From Thermoguttaceae bacterium (GTDB lineage: Bacteria; Planctomycetota; Planctomycetia; Pirellulales; Thermoguttaceae), in NCBI GenBank assembly GCA_017441605.1, contig JAFRXD010000070.1, forward strand, positions 1 to 55,171: 55,171 bases of DNA. Direction: 5' to 3'. The notes under the pieces were generated by a model. It was not told where the DNA came from and ran no database searches. It saw only the letters and a program-made list of their open reading frames with translations. The translations under genes were made by a program, and so were the position numbers. How positions within the stretch are numbered: position 1 is the first letter of the stretch; each line of letters starts with the position of its first letter. This document shows, piece after piece, positions 17,501 through 25,279 of this stretch.

Positions 17501-18257
17501 CCAGGGCCGCCGCGTCCCGAGCGTCCAAAATCGCGCGCCCCTCCGCGTAAAGCGATTCCAGCTCCTCCGCCGAAAGCGCCCGAGAGTAAATTCGCAATTC
17601 GTCGAGCGCCCCGTCGAAGAACTCGCTAACTCCGCCGCTCGACCCGATCATAAGGGGCGCTTGATTCCCGGTCGTCAAAACTCCCTCGCGCTCCGAGCGC
17701 TCGATCTCTTTGCCGTCGACGTAAACCCGCGCCACCTTGCCGTCGTACGTTCCCGCGACGAAGCGCCAAGACCCGTCGAGAAAATCGACCGGCTCAATTT
17801 TCGCGTCGCACTCCTCGTACGCTCCGTTCACGTTGAGCCCGAGCGACAAAATCTCCCCGTTGTTTTGGAACGAAAACAGCAACCGCTTGTCCCCGTCCTC
17901 TTTTCGCGCGATCTCTCGATAATTCGACAAATTTCGAGGGCGAACCCACGCGCAAAACGAAATTTGCTTCAAATCCGCGGGAATGAAATCCGACGGCAAG
18001 GCGATCGTCGGCGACCCCGAAAGATCGAGCGCCGAGCCCAAGACCCCCTCGACCCGAGGAAGCGGATTCGACGGCGTCGGGGAAAACTCGGGGCGCGCCG
18101 CGTTCTCGATCGCTCCCTCCGAGCTCGACTCCTCGAATCGCCAATAACCGAGCGCCCCGCCCTCTTGAGCGAGCGCGGAACCGGCGAATAAAACGAGCGC
18201 CGTCGACGCGAGCGAGAGCCCCGCGACGAAGAAACGCGACAAACGGTTGTTCGACAT
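14520..18257 (-). CDS. Secreted LamG + TolB-like propeller + di-c-heme protein (hydrazine-synthase-alpha-like)
   Basis: 1245 aa from ATG 18257 (AGGGGG upstream, signal peptide ending SALAQ), rather than the longer frame to 18290. Domains: LamG/concanavalin-like N-terminus (about 30-240; GALGYWRFEES, FDGALDELRIYSRALSAEEL); helical linker (about 250-500); PD40/TolB-like propeller (RPDLSYDAKRVIFSF, LDPVYLPDGEHVVFSTTRG, WTMNPDGTQ); then a C-terminal region with two c-type haem motifs, C987-VG-CH and C1038-GQ-CH. This layout matches secreted planctomycete proteins carrying the hydrazine synthase alpha middle domain. They are common outside anammox bacteria, so hydrazine chemistry should not be assumed; periplasmic electron transfer or carbohydrate-linked oxidation is possible. 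It follows the DUF5662 gene by 41 bp. Confidence 0.75.
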   Translation of the reverse strand: MSNNRLSRFFVAGLSLASTALVLFAGSALAQEGGALGYWRFEESSSEGAIENAARPEFSPTPSNPLPRVEGVLGSALDLSGSPTIALPSDFIPADLKQISFCAWVRPRNLSNYREIARKEDGDKRLLFSFQNNGEILSLGLNVNGAYEECDAKIEPVDFLDGSWRFVAGTYDGKVARVYVDGKEIERSEREGVLTTGNQAPLMIGSSGGVSEFFDGALDELRIYSRALSAEELESLYAEGRAILDARDAAALETVKTFYAKGDSFVATLGEARRKLVASEELRSKFDETTKSVFARKIREDFPEDAEFFAERFKKSPADFVADGASWAREAASLERELYTEYLPLTDEQWSNLTPEETDHWKRVQEVAKRFDEALETPDSLDEVGWLELAFEIAREVRERPYLREAVAPYVKPETPPVVDPTPEEARAQLEREWLFQCDGAPTLDRVRFELGRIASLIEEYAEGDEFEEETKRLVSLLTETGEAVDSDAEAVKSLYFKARELKREVFLRNPVVDFDSVLYVDSPYPQGSEWRHETRHRLGYMAVPGGRLMTLKGLRPDGKRTKLAPEEPLSGSFWRPDLSYDAKRVIFSFKPHNEKAFHLYEIGIDGKGARQLTSSVFDDLDPVYLPDGEHVVFSTTRGHSYVRCMPPTNAFVLARMKLDSSDLYLISRNNEPDYTPSILSDGRTLFSRWEYTDKPLWRCVSLWTMNPDGTQTQVLWGNQTVWPDLPKDARQIPNSSRIMFTGSAHHDWFAGSIGIVDPTQGLNFPDGLTKVTADVAWPECGNGPIDPIESPRYRAAGKYEAYDSPYPLSERDFLVSARRDGKYVLLLMNVDGDRELICEGTHNVFYAQPIRERPVPPTIVDRVDWPSWEDRENPKPGVIYSSDVYEGAPEELRGKAKFLRIWNIEPKTYTLWDSRPYISTGPAVSMVQSEGVKRILGEVPVEEDGSVSFYAPSGVALHFQLLDENHKCLQTMRSFTGVMPGERRGCVGCHESQVATPGPQTRSIASLREPSTIQPPPWDDISVSYERYVQPTLDKHCGQCHSGEGEAREVFDTTLRPGFLHFKEPYITLIGNPSWAAPPKIYRSGSRSNWSNPTEEELPEAPPGFGIADTIQVEAFTVTDPAGYATPKPMEKLSYASRLINKYCAKEHYGVELSDEEMLRMICWVDAMCPYMGSDDIRNLPDPKFQGSDWLSVTPRLETAPSVRRPGPFDAFGKKDDAYDAPSDAKVYANPAGGGPIIKPRAAK

Positions 18258-18298
18258 TACTTGTCCCCCTATAAAAGGCGAGCGCGTCAACGCGTCGG

Positions 18299-19072
18299 CT
18301 AACGATCCCCGACGCTATTATCATTATACGACGCCGAAAAACGAAAATCAACGGGGGATTCCGACGCCTCCCTTTGCGCGCGGTCGTAGATCGCTCGCGC
18401 GCGTCGCAAGACGGAAAAATTCCCCTCGGCGCGAATCGTTTCGTACATTTCGTCGGCAAAGCGCTTGGTCGCGGGATGCATGTTAACGGGACGTTCCTGG
18501 CGGCGCTTCCACCACCGGTAGAGAACCTCGGGACCGAATCTTCGCCCGTTGTACGCGCGCGAGGCCGCGATCGTGTCGCAAATCGACTCCAGCGCGTATT
18601 CGAAAGGCATCGGGAGCGCGAACCATTGCCCGTAAACCGGCGAGGGAAGACCGTCCGGCGAAACGACGTCGATCCAAAATTCAAAGTGGTGCTTGTTGCG
18701 ACCCTTGTGATGAAGCCAAGCGAACGAATACCCTTCCAGTTCGCGACAAAGCCCGACCGGCGAGCGCCGACCGTTGAAATACTTGACCGATTCGAAAAAC
18801 TCCGAGGGCGAAAATTTCGACCAATCGTGCGCAAACCCGCGCCAAGGTATCCCCGCGTAGGCGCAATAGACGAGCGCCCACCACTTGTGCCGAACGACCA
18901 GCGCGAAGTGTCGCGCCGCTCGAACGAGCCAAGGAGAGCTTTTCGCCAGCGCGAGCTCCGCGATCGCGCGACGCGATTTTCCCGAGTATTTCGGGTCGCG
19001 GCGCAGCGCCGACGTCGTTCGGAATATCGCGCGCGCTCGACGGCGCGTCAATCGACCTGGAGTAAAAATCAT
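18299..19072 (-). CDS. DUF5662 family protein
   Basis: 257 aa, no signal peptide, Arg-rich N-terminus. The conserved block HKWWALVYCAYAGIPWRG, HDWSKFSPSEFFESVKYF and AWLHHKGRNKHHFEFW is characteristic of DUF5662. Its clustered His/Asp residues suggest a metal site of HD-like type (inference), but no activity is established that I know of. ATG 19072 has no convincing Shine-Dalgarno. It lies downstream of the foldase terminator, so it may have its own promoter. Confidence 0.65.
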   Translation of the reverse strand: MIFTPGRLTRRRARAIFRTTSALRRDPKYSGKSRRAIAELALAKSSPWLVRAARHFALVVRHKWWALVYCAYAGIPWRGFAHDWSKFSPSEFFESVKYFNGRRSPVGLCRELEGYSFAWLHHKGRNKHHFEFWIDVVSPDGLPSPVYGQWFALPMPFEYALESICDTIAASRAYNGRRFGPEVLYRWWKRRQERPVNMHPATKRFADEMYETIRAEGNFSVLRRARAIYDRAQREASESPVDFRFSASYNDNSVGDR

Positions 19073-19085
19073 CGGTTCGCGGACT

Positions 19086-19124
19086 GAAAAAGGCGCTGAA
19101 ACTCTCGGAAGAATTTCAACGCCT
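19086..19124 (-). terminator. Intrinsic terminator after the PpiD/SurA-like gene
   Basis: Minus strand AGGCGTTGAAA / TTTCAGCGCCT, 11-bp stem with one G-U, followed by TTTTTC. It sits 42 bp beyond the foldase stop. Confidence 0.75.
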
Positions 19125-19165
19125 CGCGTTAACTTAACTCGCTTGAATCGCCTCGCGCTCGCCCG

Positions 19166-21745
19166 TTAGAGCTCCTCGGCGCGAGGAATCCAAACCCACT
19201 CGAAACCGGCGCGCTTGCGAAGCGTCTCCATAAAGCTCTCGCGGTACTTGTTTTGCTCGACGATATAGAACGTTCCCATCACCGCGTCGGCGTCGGAGTC
19301 CGCAACGACCTCTTCGGCGCTAATCGCGTCTTCCGGATCCTTCTCGACGACCTTAATCGCGAACGCTCGGTCTTCCGGCGCGTTCGCGCAGGTCCCGATT
19401 CCGCCTTGCTCCAGCCCGAAGACCGTCTCGTAGAAGCTCCAATCCGGCTCCAAGATTTCCGTATTGGAAACCTCGGTCGTCGCCTCGGTCTCGCCCTCGG
19501 CGGCCTCCGCTTTCGCTTCCTTGACCTCGTTCAGTTGCGGACCCGCTCCGTAAAGACCGGGAACGAACCACGTGAATTTCTCCGTCTCGACGACCGCCGC
19601 GTTCGCTTCCTTCGCGAGCGCGTCGAAGTCCGCGCCGTCCGCCTTCGCCTTCTCCGCGAACTCGTCGGCGGCGGCTTTCGCGAGCTTGGACGCTTCCATC
19701 AGCTTATAAGCCTTGACGACCTTCTCTTTCGTGGCGTCGAACTCTTTTTGTTCGCGCTCGGCGGCTTGTTCCGGGGTTTCCCCGTCCTCGACTTTGAGCG
19801 CCTGATTCTTGTCGCGCTCGTATTTCAGCTGGCGCTGAGCGTCGCGCTCGAGAACGCGATAGAAGTAGAACTCGCCGGGAACGGGAGTGTAGGGACTGGC
19901 GAGCCCGGAAACGGAGCTAAGCTTGTAAGGATCGCGAGGAACGCGACGCGGCGCGAGAACTTGAGGAACCGAGTCCCCGTAAATCGAGCTCAATTCGTAA
20001 CTCGGAAGCAACTTCTTAATCTCGGCGCCTTGGTGCGAAATCAGAATCGGAGTCGCGTCGCCCTCTTCGTCCCCTTGGGTCGTCATGTGATACTCGAACC
20101 CGTTCTCCGCCGCGAATTTCGCCATGTCGAATTCCGGCTCCGTTTTGCCGGAATCGTCGACGAGCGCCTTTTGGTAGTCCCCGTTGAGACCTTCTTGCAG
20201 TTTCTCAAGCGCTTCCTCGACGCGAACCGCCGCGAGGTGTTTGCGAATATTTTCCTTAACGGCGTCGAATTCGTAAAATTCCGGCTCGGCTTCTTCGGCG
20301 GGAACCGGGTCGAGAACCGGCTCGTCCTCCGCCGGAGCCGCCTCTTCCGCAGGTTGCTCGGCAGGAGCTTCCTCCGCCGGAGCCGCCTCTTCCGCTGGTT
20401 GCTCCGCGGGGGCTTCCTCCGCGGGCGCGGGCTCTTCTTGCGCCTCTTGCGCGTACGCGCTCGAAGCGTCCGATTTCAGATAATTCGACGCGCCTTCTTC
20501 GGCGGGAGCCGCTTCTTCGGCGGGTTGTTCGGGAGCCGCTTCGGCGGGCGCCGTTTCGGTGGGCTGTTCCGCGGGAGTCGCGTCCGCGGGCGCGGCTTCT
20601 TCGGTTCCGATCGCGTCGAGCGCCGCGTCGGGAATCGCGTTCAGCGAGTCGCTTCCGTCGAGAGAAATCGTCTCTTGCGGAAGGTCGGCGTCGACCGCGT
20701 CGTCGACCGCCTTTTTCGGAATGCGGAATTCTTCTTTATGCTCGTCGTAAAACGCCTTGACCTCGTCGTCGCCAATCGTTTCGGCGACCTTCGCGACGCT
20801 CGCGCGAACGATTTCCATCGCGAGCATCAGAGGCTGGGTAAACCCGGGCTCTTTCGCGCTGCCCGTGTCGACAATGTCCTTGTGGCGCTCGTAGAACGCG
20901 CGCGCGACCTCGTCGCTCGGATCCGCGACTTGATCGATGTAGTTCTCCGCCTTAAAGACCGCGACTTTCGCTTTCGCGGCTCGGTGAAGCGCCTCGTAGG
21001 CGCGCAGCTTTTGAGCCGGAGTAAAGCGCATTTCGCCCTGGCCGTACAACTGCGCCGGGCCCGTTTGGAATCCGTAGTAACCGGGGAACCGCATCGCCAT
21101 AAGATTGCGCATGAACGTCGAAAGATACGACGGCCCCGTCTGCGCGCCGCCGTCGAACTTCCGAATAAATCGCTCGTACGCCACCTGCCCCTTGACCAAG
21201 TCGAAAAGCCCCTTTTCTCCGAGCCCCGCGCGACCCATCGCCGCCTTAAGCTCGTCTTGGTTAAACTGAACCGGCTTACCGTCCGCGCCGATCTTCGTAA
21301 GCGAGTCGAGATACGCGATCGCCGCGGCGTCGTCCGCCAACAGCTTGTCGCGCTCGGCAAATTTCGTTATGAGCCAACGATCGACCAGCGCGCGAGGATC
21401 GCTCTCCGCCGCGTTGACCTCAAAGAAAAGATTGAACAATTTCGGCGACGGCATCGAGGGATTCGTCGCGGACTGGGACGCGGTGAGCAGCGTCTCCAAG
21501 AAGGCTTTGAACCGGGACATATCCAAGCGAAGAGCGAGATATTCGTTGTAGTCGAGCGTTCCGAATTCGGAGCTTTTCGCGACCTCTCCAATATAGTGGA
21601 CCCCGCCTCCTTGATTGCGAGAACCAACGCACTGAAGCATCGAGCCGAGCGCGATGAACGAAAACATCGTGAAGAGCGTCAATCCCGCCATCCAGGCTTT
21701 CTGGTTGCGGCGGAATATGCTGAAAGGATTGTGTTTCTTAGCCAT
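19166..21745 (-). CDS. Membrane-anchored PpiD/SurA-like foldase with Ala/Pro/Glu-rich insert
   Basis: 859 aa. A short basic N-tail (FRRNQKAW) precedes one TM helix (about 17-38), so the bulk is periplasmic. Residues about 60-320 have the SurA_N/PpiD-like helical chaperone character. A segment encoded around 20320-20620 is a low-complexity APAEEAPAEQ/PAEEA repeat. The C-terminal part (VKAYKLMEASKLAKAAADEFAEKAKADGADFDALAKEA, WFVPGLYG) resembles the parvulin-like region of large planctomycete PpiD-type proteins, but I cannot see a clean parvulin active site. Likely role: assisting folding of exported proteins, of which this window has many. A candidate promoter lies 170 bp upstream. Confidence 0.7.
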   Translation of the reverse strand: MAKKHNPFSIFRRNQKAWMAGLTLFTMFSFIALGSMLQCVGSRNQGGGVHYIGEVAKSSEFGTLDYNEYLALRLDMSRFKAFLETLLTASQSATNPSMPSPKLFNLFFEVNAAESDPRALVDRWLITKFAERDKLLADDAAAIAYLDSLTKIGADGKPVQFNQDELKAAMGRAGLGEKGLFDLVKGQVAYERFIRKFDGGAQTGPSYLSTFMRNLMAMRFPGYYGFQTGPAQLYGQGEMRFTPAQKLRAYEALHRAAKAKVAVFKAENYIDQVADPSDEVARAFYERHKDIVDTGSAKEPGFTQPLMLAMEIVRASVAKVAETIGDDEVKAFYDEHKEEFRIPKKAVDDAVDADLPQETISLDGSDSLNAIPDAALDAIGTEEAAPADATPAEQPTETAPAEAAPEQPAEEAAPAEEGASNYLKSDASSAYAQEAQEEPAPAEEAPAEQPAEEAAPAEEAPAEQPAEEAAPAEDEPVLDPVPAEEAEPEFYEFDAVKENIRKHLAAVRVEEALEKLQEGLNGDYQKALVDDSGKTEPEFDMAKFAAENGFEYHMTTQGDEEGDATPILISHQGAEIKKLLPSYELSSIYGDSVPQVLAPRRVPRDPYKLSSVSGLASPYTPVPGEFYFYRVLERDAQRQLKYERDKNQALKVEDGETPEQAAEREQKEFDATKEKVVKAYKLMEASKLAKAAADEFAEKAKADGADFDALAKEANAAVVETEKFTWFVPGLYGAGPQLNEVKEAKAEAAEGETEATTEVSNTEILEPDWSFYETVFGLEQGGIGTCANAPEDRAFAIKVVEKDPEDAISAEEVVADSDADAVMGTFYIVEQNKYRESFMETLRKRAGFEWVWIPRAEEL
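20322..20444. repeat. In-frame Ala/Pro/Glu tandem repeat within the foldase gene
   Basis: Degenerate copies of a unit encoding PAEEAPAEQ/PAEEAA (minus strand) are repeated about three times, with related copies at 20490-20610. This is likely a flexible periplasmic linker and a place where slippage could alter length. Confidence 0.7.
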
Positions 21746-22084
21746 TGGATTTGTCCGTGCCTGCGCGGATATGGTGTTCGAGCGCGGCGCGCCGTCAACG
21801 CGCCGTCGCTTACGCGGCGCCCCGACCCGATCGCGACGGGACGCAGATTCCGTCCACCCGCGCGACCGTCTCCCTCGAAGCGAACTCGAGAGAATCCCGG
21901 AGCGTAATATAGACAGTATAGCCGATTCTTTAGTTTTTTCAAACCGTGAAACGAAAAAAATGGGTAATTGTTTTAAGTTTTATAACGAAAGTATCGATAA
22001 TTACCAACAACGGCGGAGTCCAAGGATTCGCGTTTGGCGCGGTTTGGATTCTCGCGGGTGGGTATTCGTTTCGAGGAGTTCGCC
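21746..22084. other. Divergent intergenic region (339 bp)
   Basis: It separates the foldase gene (-) from the barrel gene (+). The foldase-proximal 160 bp is GC-rich with no ORF I trust. About 21900-22010 is AT-rich and contains the minus-strand promoter listed separately. For the plus-strand gene I see no convincing -35/-10 pair; TTTAAG (21972) with GATAAT (21996) is a weak possibility. Confidence 0.5.
21915..21942 (-). promoter_or_regulatory. Candidate promoter of the foldase gene
   Basis: Minus strand TTGAAA (21942-21937), 16-bp spacer, TATACT (21920-21915). Predicted leader of about 160 nt before ATG 21745. Confidence 0.55.
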
Positions 22085-23299
22085 ATGGGCTTGTCCTTTA
22101 TTTCCGTTCGCAAATTGTCGCGTCGCGGGTTCGTTTTCCGAACTTGCGCCCTCGCGTTGGGAATTTTGGCGCTCGCGGGGCTCGCTCGAGCGTCCGTTTG
22201 GATCGAAGAATCCGGCTCCGCGCCCGCGGATCGTCGAGGCGTTTTCGCCGAATTGCTCGCCGCTCCGGAAATTCCGAGCGAGTCCGCGATTTGGCTCGAC
22301 CCCGACGAGTTCGCGTCCCTCGACCGGCTCTCCCCGTCGGGCTCCGTTGAACCGAGCGAGGAATTGAGCCAAGGATTCGAAGAGCGCGTCGAGCTCCCCA
22401 AAGCGGAGGGCTATTTTACCGGCGACTCCTTCGGCGCCTCCCAAGACGTCGTGGTTCGCGGATCCGTCAACCTGCCTTCGATCAAGGCGATCCAATTCTG
22501 GGGCAACGGCTATTTCGGAAAGGGAAAAGTCGAGCCCAAAGCGTGGAACGGGCGAATCAAAGACGAAAACTCCGGCGCCGCCGCGGGGATTAACTTGCCC
22601 GTCGGGGTCGGAACCTTCTCCGCGTACTACAACTACCATCGCAATCGCTCGAACTTTTCCGAGCGCAAAATCCTTCAGGAAAGCGGCGTGATCGGGTCCT
22701 CCTTCTACGCCAACCTCGGAGGGTTCTACTTCGCCGCCCTCGGAACCTACGGCGACGACGACTACTCCGCGCGCGACGCGACCGGCGCTCGCTCCGCGAT
22801 CCGCGTCGGAGGATACCAAACCACCGCCTTCTTCGAAACCGGATACGAAATGGCGACATTGGGCATGTTCGTCTTAAAGCCCTTTGGCTCCTACCAATAC
22901 ACCAACTTAAAGCACGGAAATTTCGACCCCGAGACACTCCTGCAAGGGCCCGGAAAACGAGGCTACAACACCTGCCTCATGACCCTCGGCTCGCGCGTCG
23001 ACCTCAATCTCGCGGGGCTCGACGTCTTCACCCTCGAAGGGCGCATGGCGTGGGTCAAGGAACTCCGCAAAAAGAGCGAGTCGTTCCGAATCTTCAACTC
23101 CGGACGAGTCCCCGGAACCGTCTCCGCCGCCCAACCGTTCTTCCAAGGCCAGGGGGCGGGAAGCGACTACTTCTGGGGCGGGCTGGGGCTGCGACTCTCC
23201 CTCATGGGCGCGCTCGCCGTCTCCGCCGACTACGACTGTATTGTCAACAAGTACCAAACCCTCAACGAGGGAAGCCTCTCCCTACTGTTTGGATTCTAA
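22085..23299 (+). CDS. Putative outer-membrane beta-barrel protein
   Basis: 404 aa from ATG 22085 (CGAGGAG upstream; the in-frame extension to 22034 is unlikely). Signal peptide around LALGILALAGLARAS. After about 100 residues the protein is a run of amphipathic beta strands with alternating hydrophobic/aromatic residues (TFSAYYNYHRN, SSFYANLGGFYFAALGTYGDD, TAFFETGYEMATLGMFVLKPFGSYQYTNL, FFWGG-like loops, ALAVSADYDCIVNKYQ). It ends in LSLLFGF, a terminal Phe of the kind read by BAM. It resembles autotransporter/porin-type barrels without a recognisable passenger. Family not recognised; cargo or substrate unknown. Confidence 0.6.
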   Translation: MGLSFISVRKLSRRGFVFRTCALALGILALAGLARASVWIEESGSAPADRRGVFAELLAAPEIPSESAIWLDPDEFASLDRLSPSGSVEPSEELSQGFEERVELPKAEGYFTGDSFGASQDVVVRGSVNLPSIKAIQFWGNGYFGKGKVEPKAWNGRIKDENSGAAAGINLPVGVGTFSAYYNYHRNRSNFSERKILQESGVIGSSFYANLGGFYFAALGTYGDDDYSARDATGARSAIRVGGYQTTAFFETGYEMATLGMFVLKPFGSYQYTNLKHGNFDPETLLQGPGKRGYNTCLMTLGSRVDLNLAGLDVFTLEGRMAWVKELRKKSESFRIFNSGRVPGTVSAAQPFFQGQGAGSDYFWGGLGLRLSLMGALAVSADYDCIVNKYQTLNEGSLSLLFGF

Positions 23300-23363
23300 C
23301 GCGAGCGCCGAGGTTAGCGGCGAATTCGTTCCGTTTCGCCGCTCCTTCTTCCCCTTTTTTCTC

Positions 23364-23392
23364 TTGAAATATTCGGCGTTTTCGCTTATCAT
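23364..23392 (+). promoter_or_regulatory. Candidate promoter of the polytopic membrane protein gene
   Basis: TTGAAA (23364-23369), 17-bp spacer, TATCAT (23387-23392), 60 bp before ATG 23453. Confidence 0.6.
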
Positions 23393-23452
23393 AGAGAGCG
23401 ACGGCGCGTTGGCGCTCGTTTGGTTTTGCCATTCGATTTGAGGCGCTTTCCC

Positions 23453-24934
23453 ATGACTCCCTATCCAAACAAAGACGACGAAAGCGACGTCTTCGACGAC
23501 AGCGCGGAATACCAAGAGAAAACCCTCTCCCCCGAGAGAACTACGGAAACCGACGAAGATCCCTCCGTCAAGCGGAGAGTCAGAAGGCTCGACGCCGACG
23601 CGCGCATCGCTCGATACAACTCCGTTCGGCGAGGGCTCTGGGCCACCGCCGCCATCGGCGGCGTCGCCTATATCGCCGTCCTCGCCGCCGTCTTCGCCGG
23701 ATTGCGCGAACCTTGGGCGCAATTTCAGCCCGCCCTGAGGCTCGTCGTCCTCGGCATGGTTCTCGCCCTCACCTACACCGCCTCCCTCATCGCCGCTCGA
23801 CTGGGCAATCCGCCCCTCTCGAAGCTCCTTTCCGTCTTCGGCGTCGCGTTCTTCGGCGTCGCGCTCGCGCTCTCCTCGAAAGGCGCTCCCAACGCCCTAA
23901 ACGTCGACTGCTTCGGAAAACTCGCCAACTCCTTCGCCTCGATCGCGCCCCTGTGGGCGATCGGAGCCTTCGCCCTCGCCGCCACTTTCCGGGTCCGAAC
24001 CCTGCACTACTGCGCCGCCGCCGTCGTCTTCCTCTGGCTGCTCGTCGACTCCACCGGCCGCGACGCAATCGTCGCCATCGTCTTTTGCGCCATTGGCGAG
24101 TACTGGGCGTGGAAGCGAAAGAGCGCCAGTATCGCCGCGATTTACTTCCTCCTTTGCGTCTGGATCCTCTGCACCGACTATTCCATCTGGCGCGTCAAAG
24201 AGGCCGCCGCCCTCGTCGCCGTCGCTCTCTCCGTCCTGACCTATTGGTTCGGGGCGACCTTCAAAAGCTCGATCGTTCGCGGCTTCGCCCTGCTCGTCGC
24301 CGCCTGCGCCCTCGGCGTCGCCTCTTTCCCGTTCTACTGGAAAGGCGCCTTTTCCGACGACTTCGTCCAACGACATATGATCGGCGCCGTCTATATCCCG
24401 ACCTTCGCCTGCGTCGTTATGTTCGTCCTGTACTGCGCGAACCTAACCCTCCGAGGCGCCCAAGCCAGCCTCGCGCGTTTCACTTTCGGAATCGTCGCCC
24501 TCGTCGTCTGGATCGTCGCGCGAACCCTCTACGCCGCTCGCTCCACCGGATCCCTCGGCGTCGTCTTCGTCCTAATCCTTATCGCCTCTTTCCTCTCGGC
24601 CCTCGTCGCCTTGGAGTTCCACTTGCGAAAGCGATACGGCTGGAGCGGCTCCCCGACCGGCTCGATCCCCGTCGACGACCGTCGCGAAGAGCCCCCCAAA
24701 AAGCTCGCCGTTAAAAACAAGCCGATGGTCCCGACCGACGACCCCGAGTTCGACGACATGTTCGAGCGCGAAGCGCGCGCCATGCGCGACGCCGAGCCCG
24801 TCCTCGCTCTGCAAATCGCCTACGAAGACGGTTTCGAAAAGCTCGTCGCCCTGCTCCGCCAGCCCCTGATCGGCTCCGCCGTTCTCTTCCAGTTCGCGCT
24901 CCTTATCGCCAATTTCGTCCTGAAATGGCGATAA
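23453..24934 (+). CDS. Polytopic membrane protein (DUF2157-like)
   Basis: 493 aa from ATG 23453, preceded by TTGAGGCG; the TTG at 23420 is upstream and unlikely. A charged cytosolic N-terminus (about 60 aa, many D/E/R) is followed by roughly a dozen hydrophobic helices (for example AAIGGVAYIAVLAAVFAGL, LVVLGMVLALTYTASLIAA, YCAAAVVFLWLLVD, VVFVLILIASFLSALVAL), then a charged linker (about 400-450) and one C-terminal helix (VLFQFALLIANFVLKW). The pattern resembles DUF2157/DUF4401-type membrane proteins of unknown function. Its DNA is unusually C-rich at third positions. No motif for transport or catalysis seen. Confidence 0.6.
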   Translation: MTPYPNKDDESDVFDDSAEYQEKTLSPERTTETDEDPSVKRRVRRLDADARIARYNSVRRGLWATAAIGGVAYIAVLAAVFAGLREPWAQFQPALRLVVLGMVLALTYTASLIAARLGNPPLSKLLSVFGVAFFGVALALSSKGAPNALNVDCFGKLANSFASIAPLWAIGAFALAATFRVRTLHYCAAAVVFLWLLVDSTGRDAIVAIVFCAIGEYWAWKRKSASIAAIYFLLCVWILCTDYSIWRVKEAAALVAVALSVLTYWFGATFKSSIVRGFALLVAACALGVASFPFYWKGAFSDDFVQRHMIGAVYIPTFACVVMFVLYCANLTLRGAQASLARFTFGIVALVVWIVARTLYAARSTGSLGVVFVLILIASFLSALVALEFHLRKRYGWSGSPTGSIPVDDRREEPPKKLAVKNKPMVPTDDPEFDDMFEREARAMRDAEPVLALQIAYEDGFEKLVALLRQPLIGSAVLFQFALLIANFVLKWR

Positions 24935-24968
24935 AAGAAAAATTTCCCAACCCGAGGCGCTTAGTCCC

Positions 24969-24996
24969 TTGACAAGAAAAAACGCCGGGGTAGAAT
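24969..24996 (+). promoter_or_regulatory. sigma70 promoter of the tRNA-Thr pair
   Basis: Consensus TTGACA (24969-24974), 16-bp spacer, TAGAAT (24991-24996), about 29 bp before the first tRNA. The closest match to consensus in the window. Confidence 0.8.
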
Positions 24997-25024
24997 GGGC
25001 GACGCTTGAAGGTTTGTCAAGCGC

Positions 25025-25097
25025 GCCCGCGTAGCTCAACTGGCAGAGCGTAGCATTCGTAATGCTAAGGTTGGGAGTTCGATTCTCCCCGCTGGCT
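25025..25097 (+). tRNA. tRNA-Thr(CGT), copy 1
   Basis: 73 nt that fold as a tRNA: acceptor GCCCGCG/CGCTGGC, D stem GCTC/GAGC, anticodon stem TAGCA/TGCTA with loop TTCGTAA (anticodon CGT, reads ACG), T stem GGGAG/CTCCC with TTCGATT, discriminator T. No CCA is encoded. The acceptor stem has a C4-U69 mismatch. Confidence 0.93.
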
Positions 25098-25144
25098 CTG
25101 GGCGGTTCGTTCTTTTGTTCGAGTCGGCCCCGTTTAAACTTTGC

Positions 25145-25217
25145 GCCCGCGTAGCTCAACTGGCAGAGCGTAGCATTCGTAATGCTAAGGTTGGGAGTTC
25201 GATTCTCCCCGCTGGCT
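25145..25217 (+). tRNA. tRNA-Thr(CGT), copy 2
   Basis: Identical over all 73 nt to the copy 120 bp upstream, including the C4-U69 acceptor mismatch. It shares the upstream promoter and is followed immediately by a strong terminator. The identity points to recent duplication or concerted evolution. Confidence 0.93.
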
Positions 25218-25223
25218 TTTTCC

Positions 25224-25250
25224 GGTCGCCTTTCGGCGACCTTTTTTTTT
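25224..25250 (+). terminator. Intrinsic terminator after the tRNA pair
   Basis: GGTCGCC / GGCGACC perfect 7-bp stem, loop TTTC, followed by nine T residues. Confidence 0.9.
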
Positions 25251-25279
25251 GGCGTTACCGCGAGCGGAGAACTCGACTA

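Noticed and set aside
14520..18257. Evidence for anammox metabolism
   Set aside because: The hydrazine-synthase-alpha-like layout is widespread in non-anammox planctomycetes, and no other anammox gene is present.
19253..21907. 884-aa plus-strand ORF opposite the foldase gene
   Set aside because: Antisense shadow of a GC-rich gene; Arg/Leu-rich, no domain, no ribosome binding site. Similar long shadows opposite 14.9-16.1 kb and 27.8-30.4 kb were dropped for the same reason.
25025..25217. tRNA duplication as an attachment-site pair of an integrated element
   Set aside because: Only 47 bp lie between the copies and there is no integrase; both are complete tRNAs under one promoter.
25115..25279. 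Upstream extension of the PP-loop gene
   Set aside because: It reads through the second tRNA-Thr and its terminator; ATG 25280 gives the normal family N-terminus.
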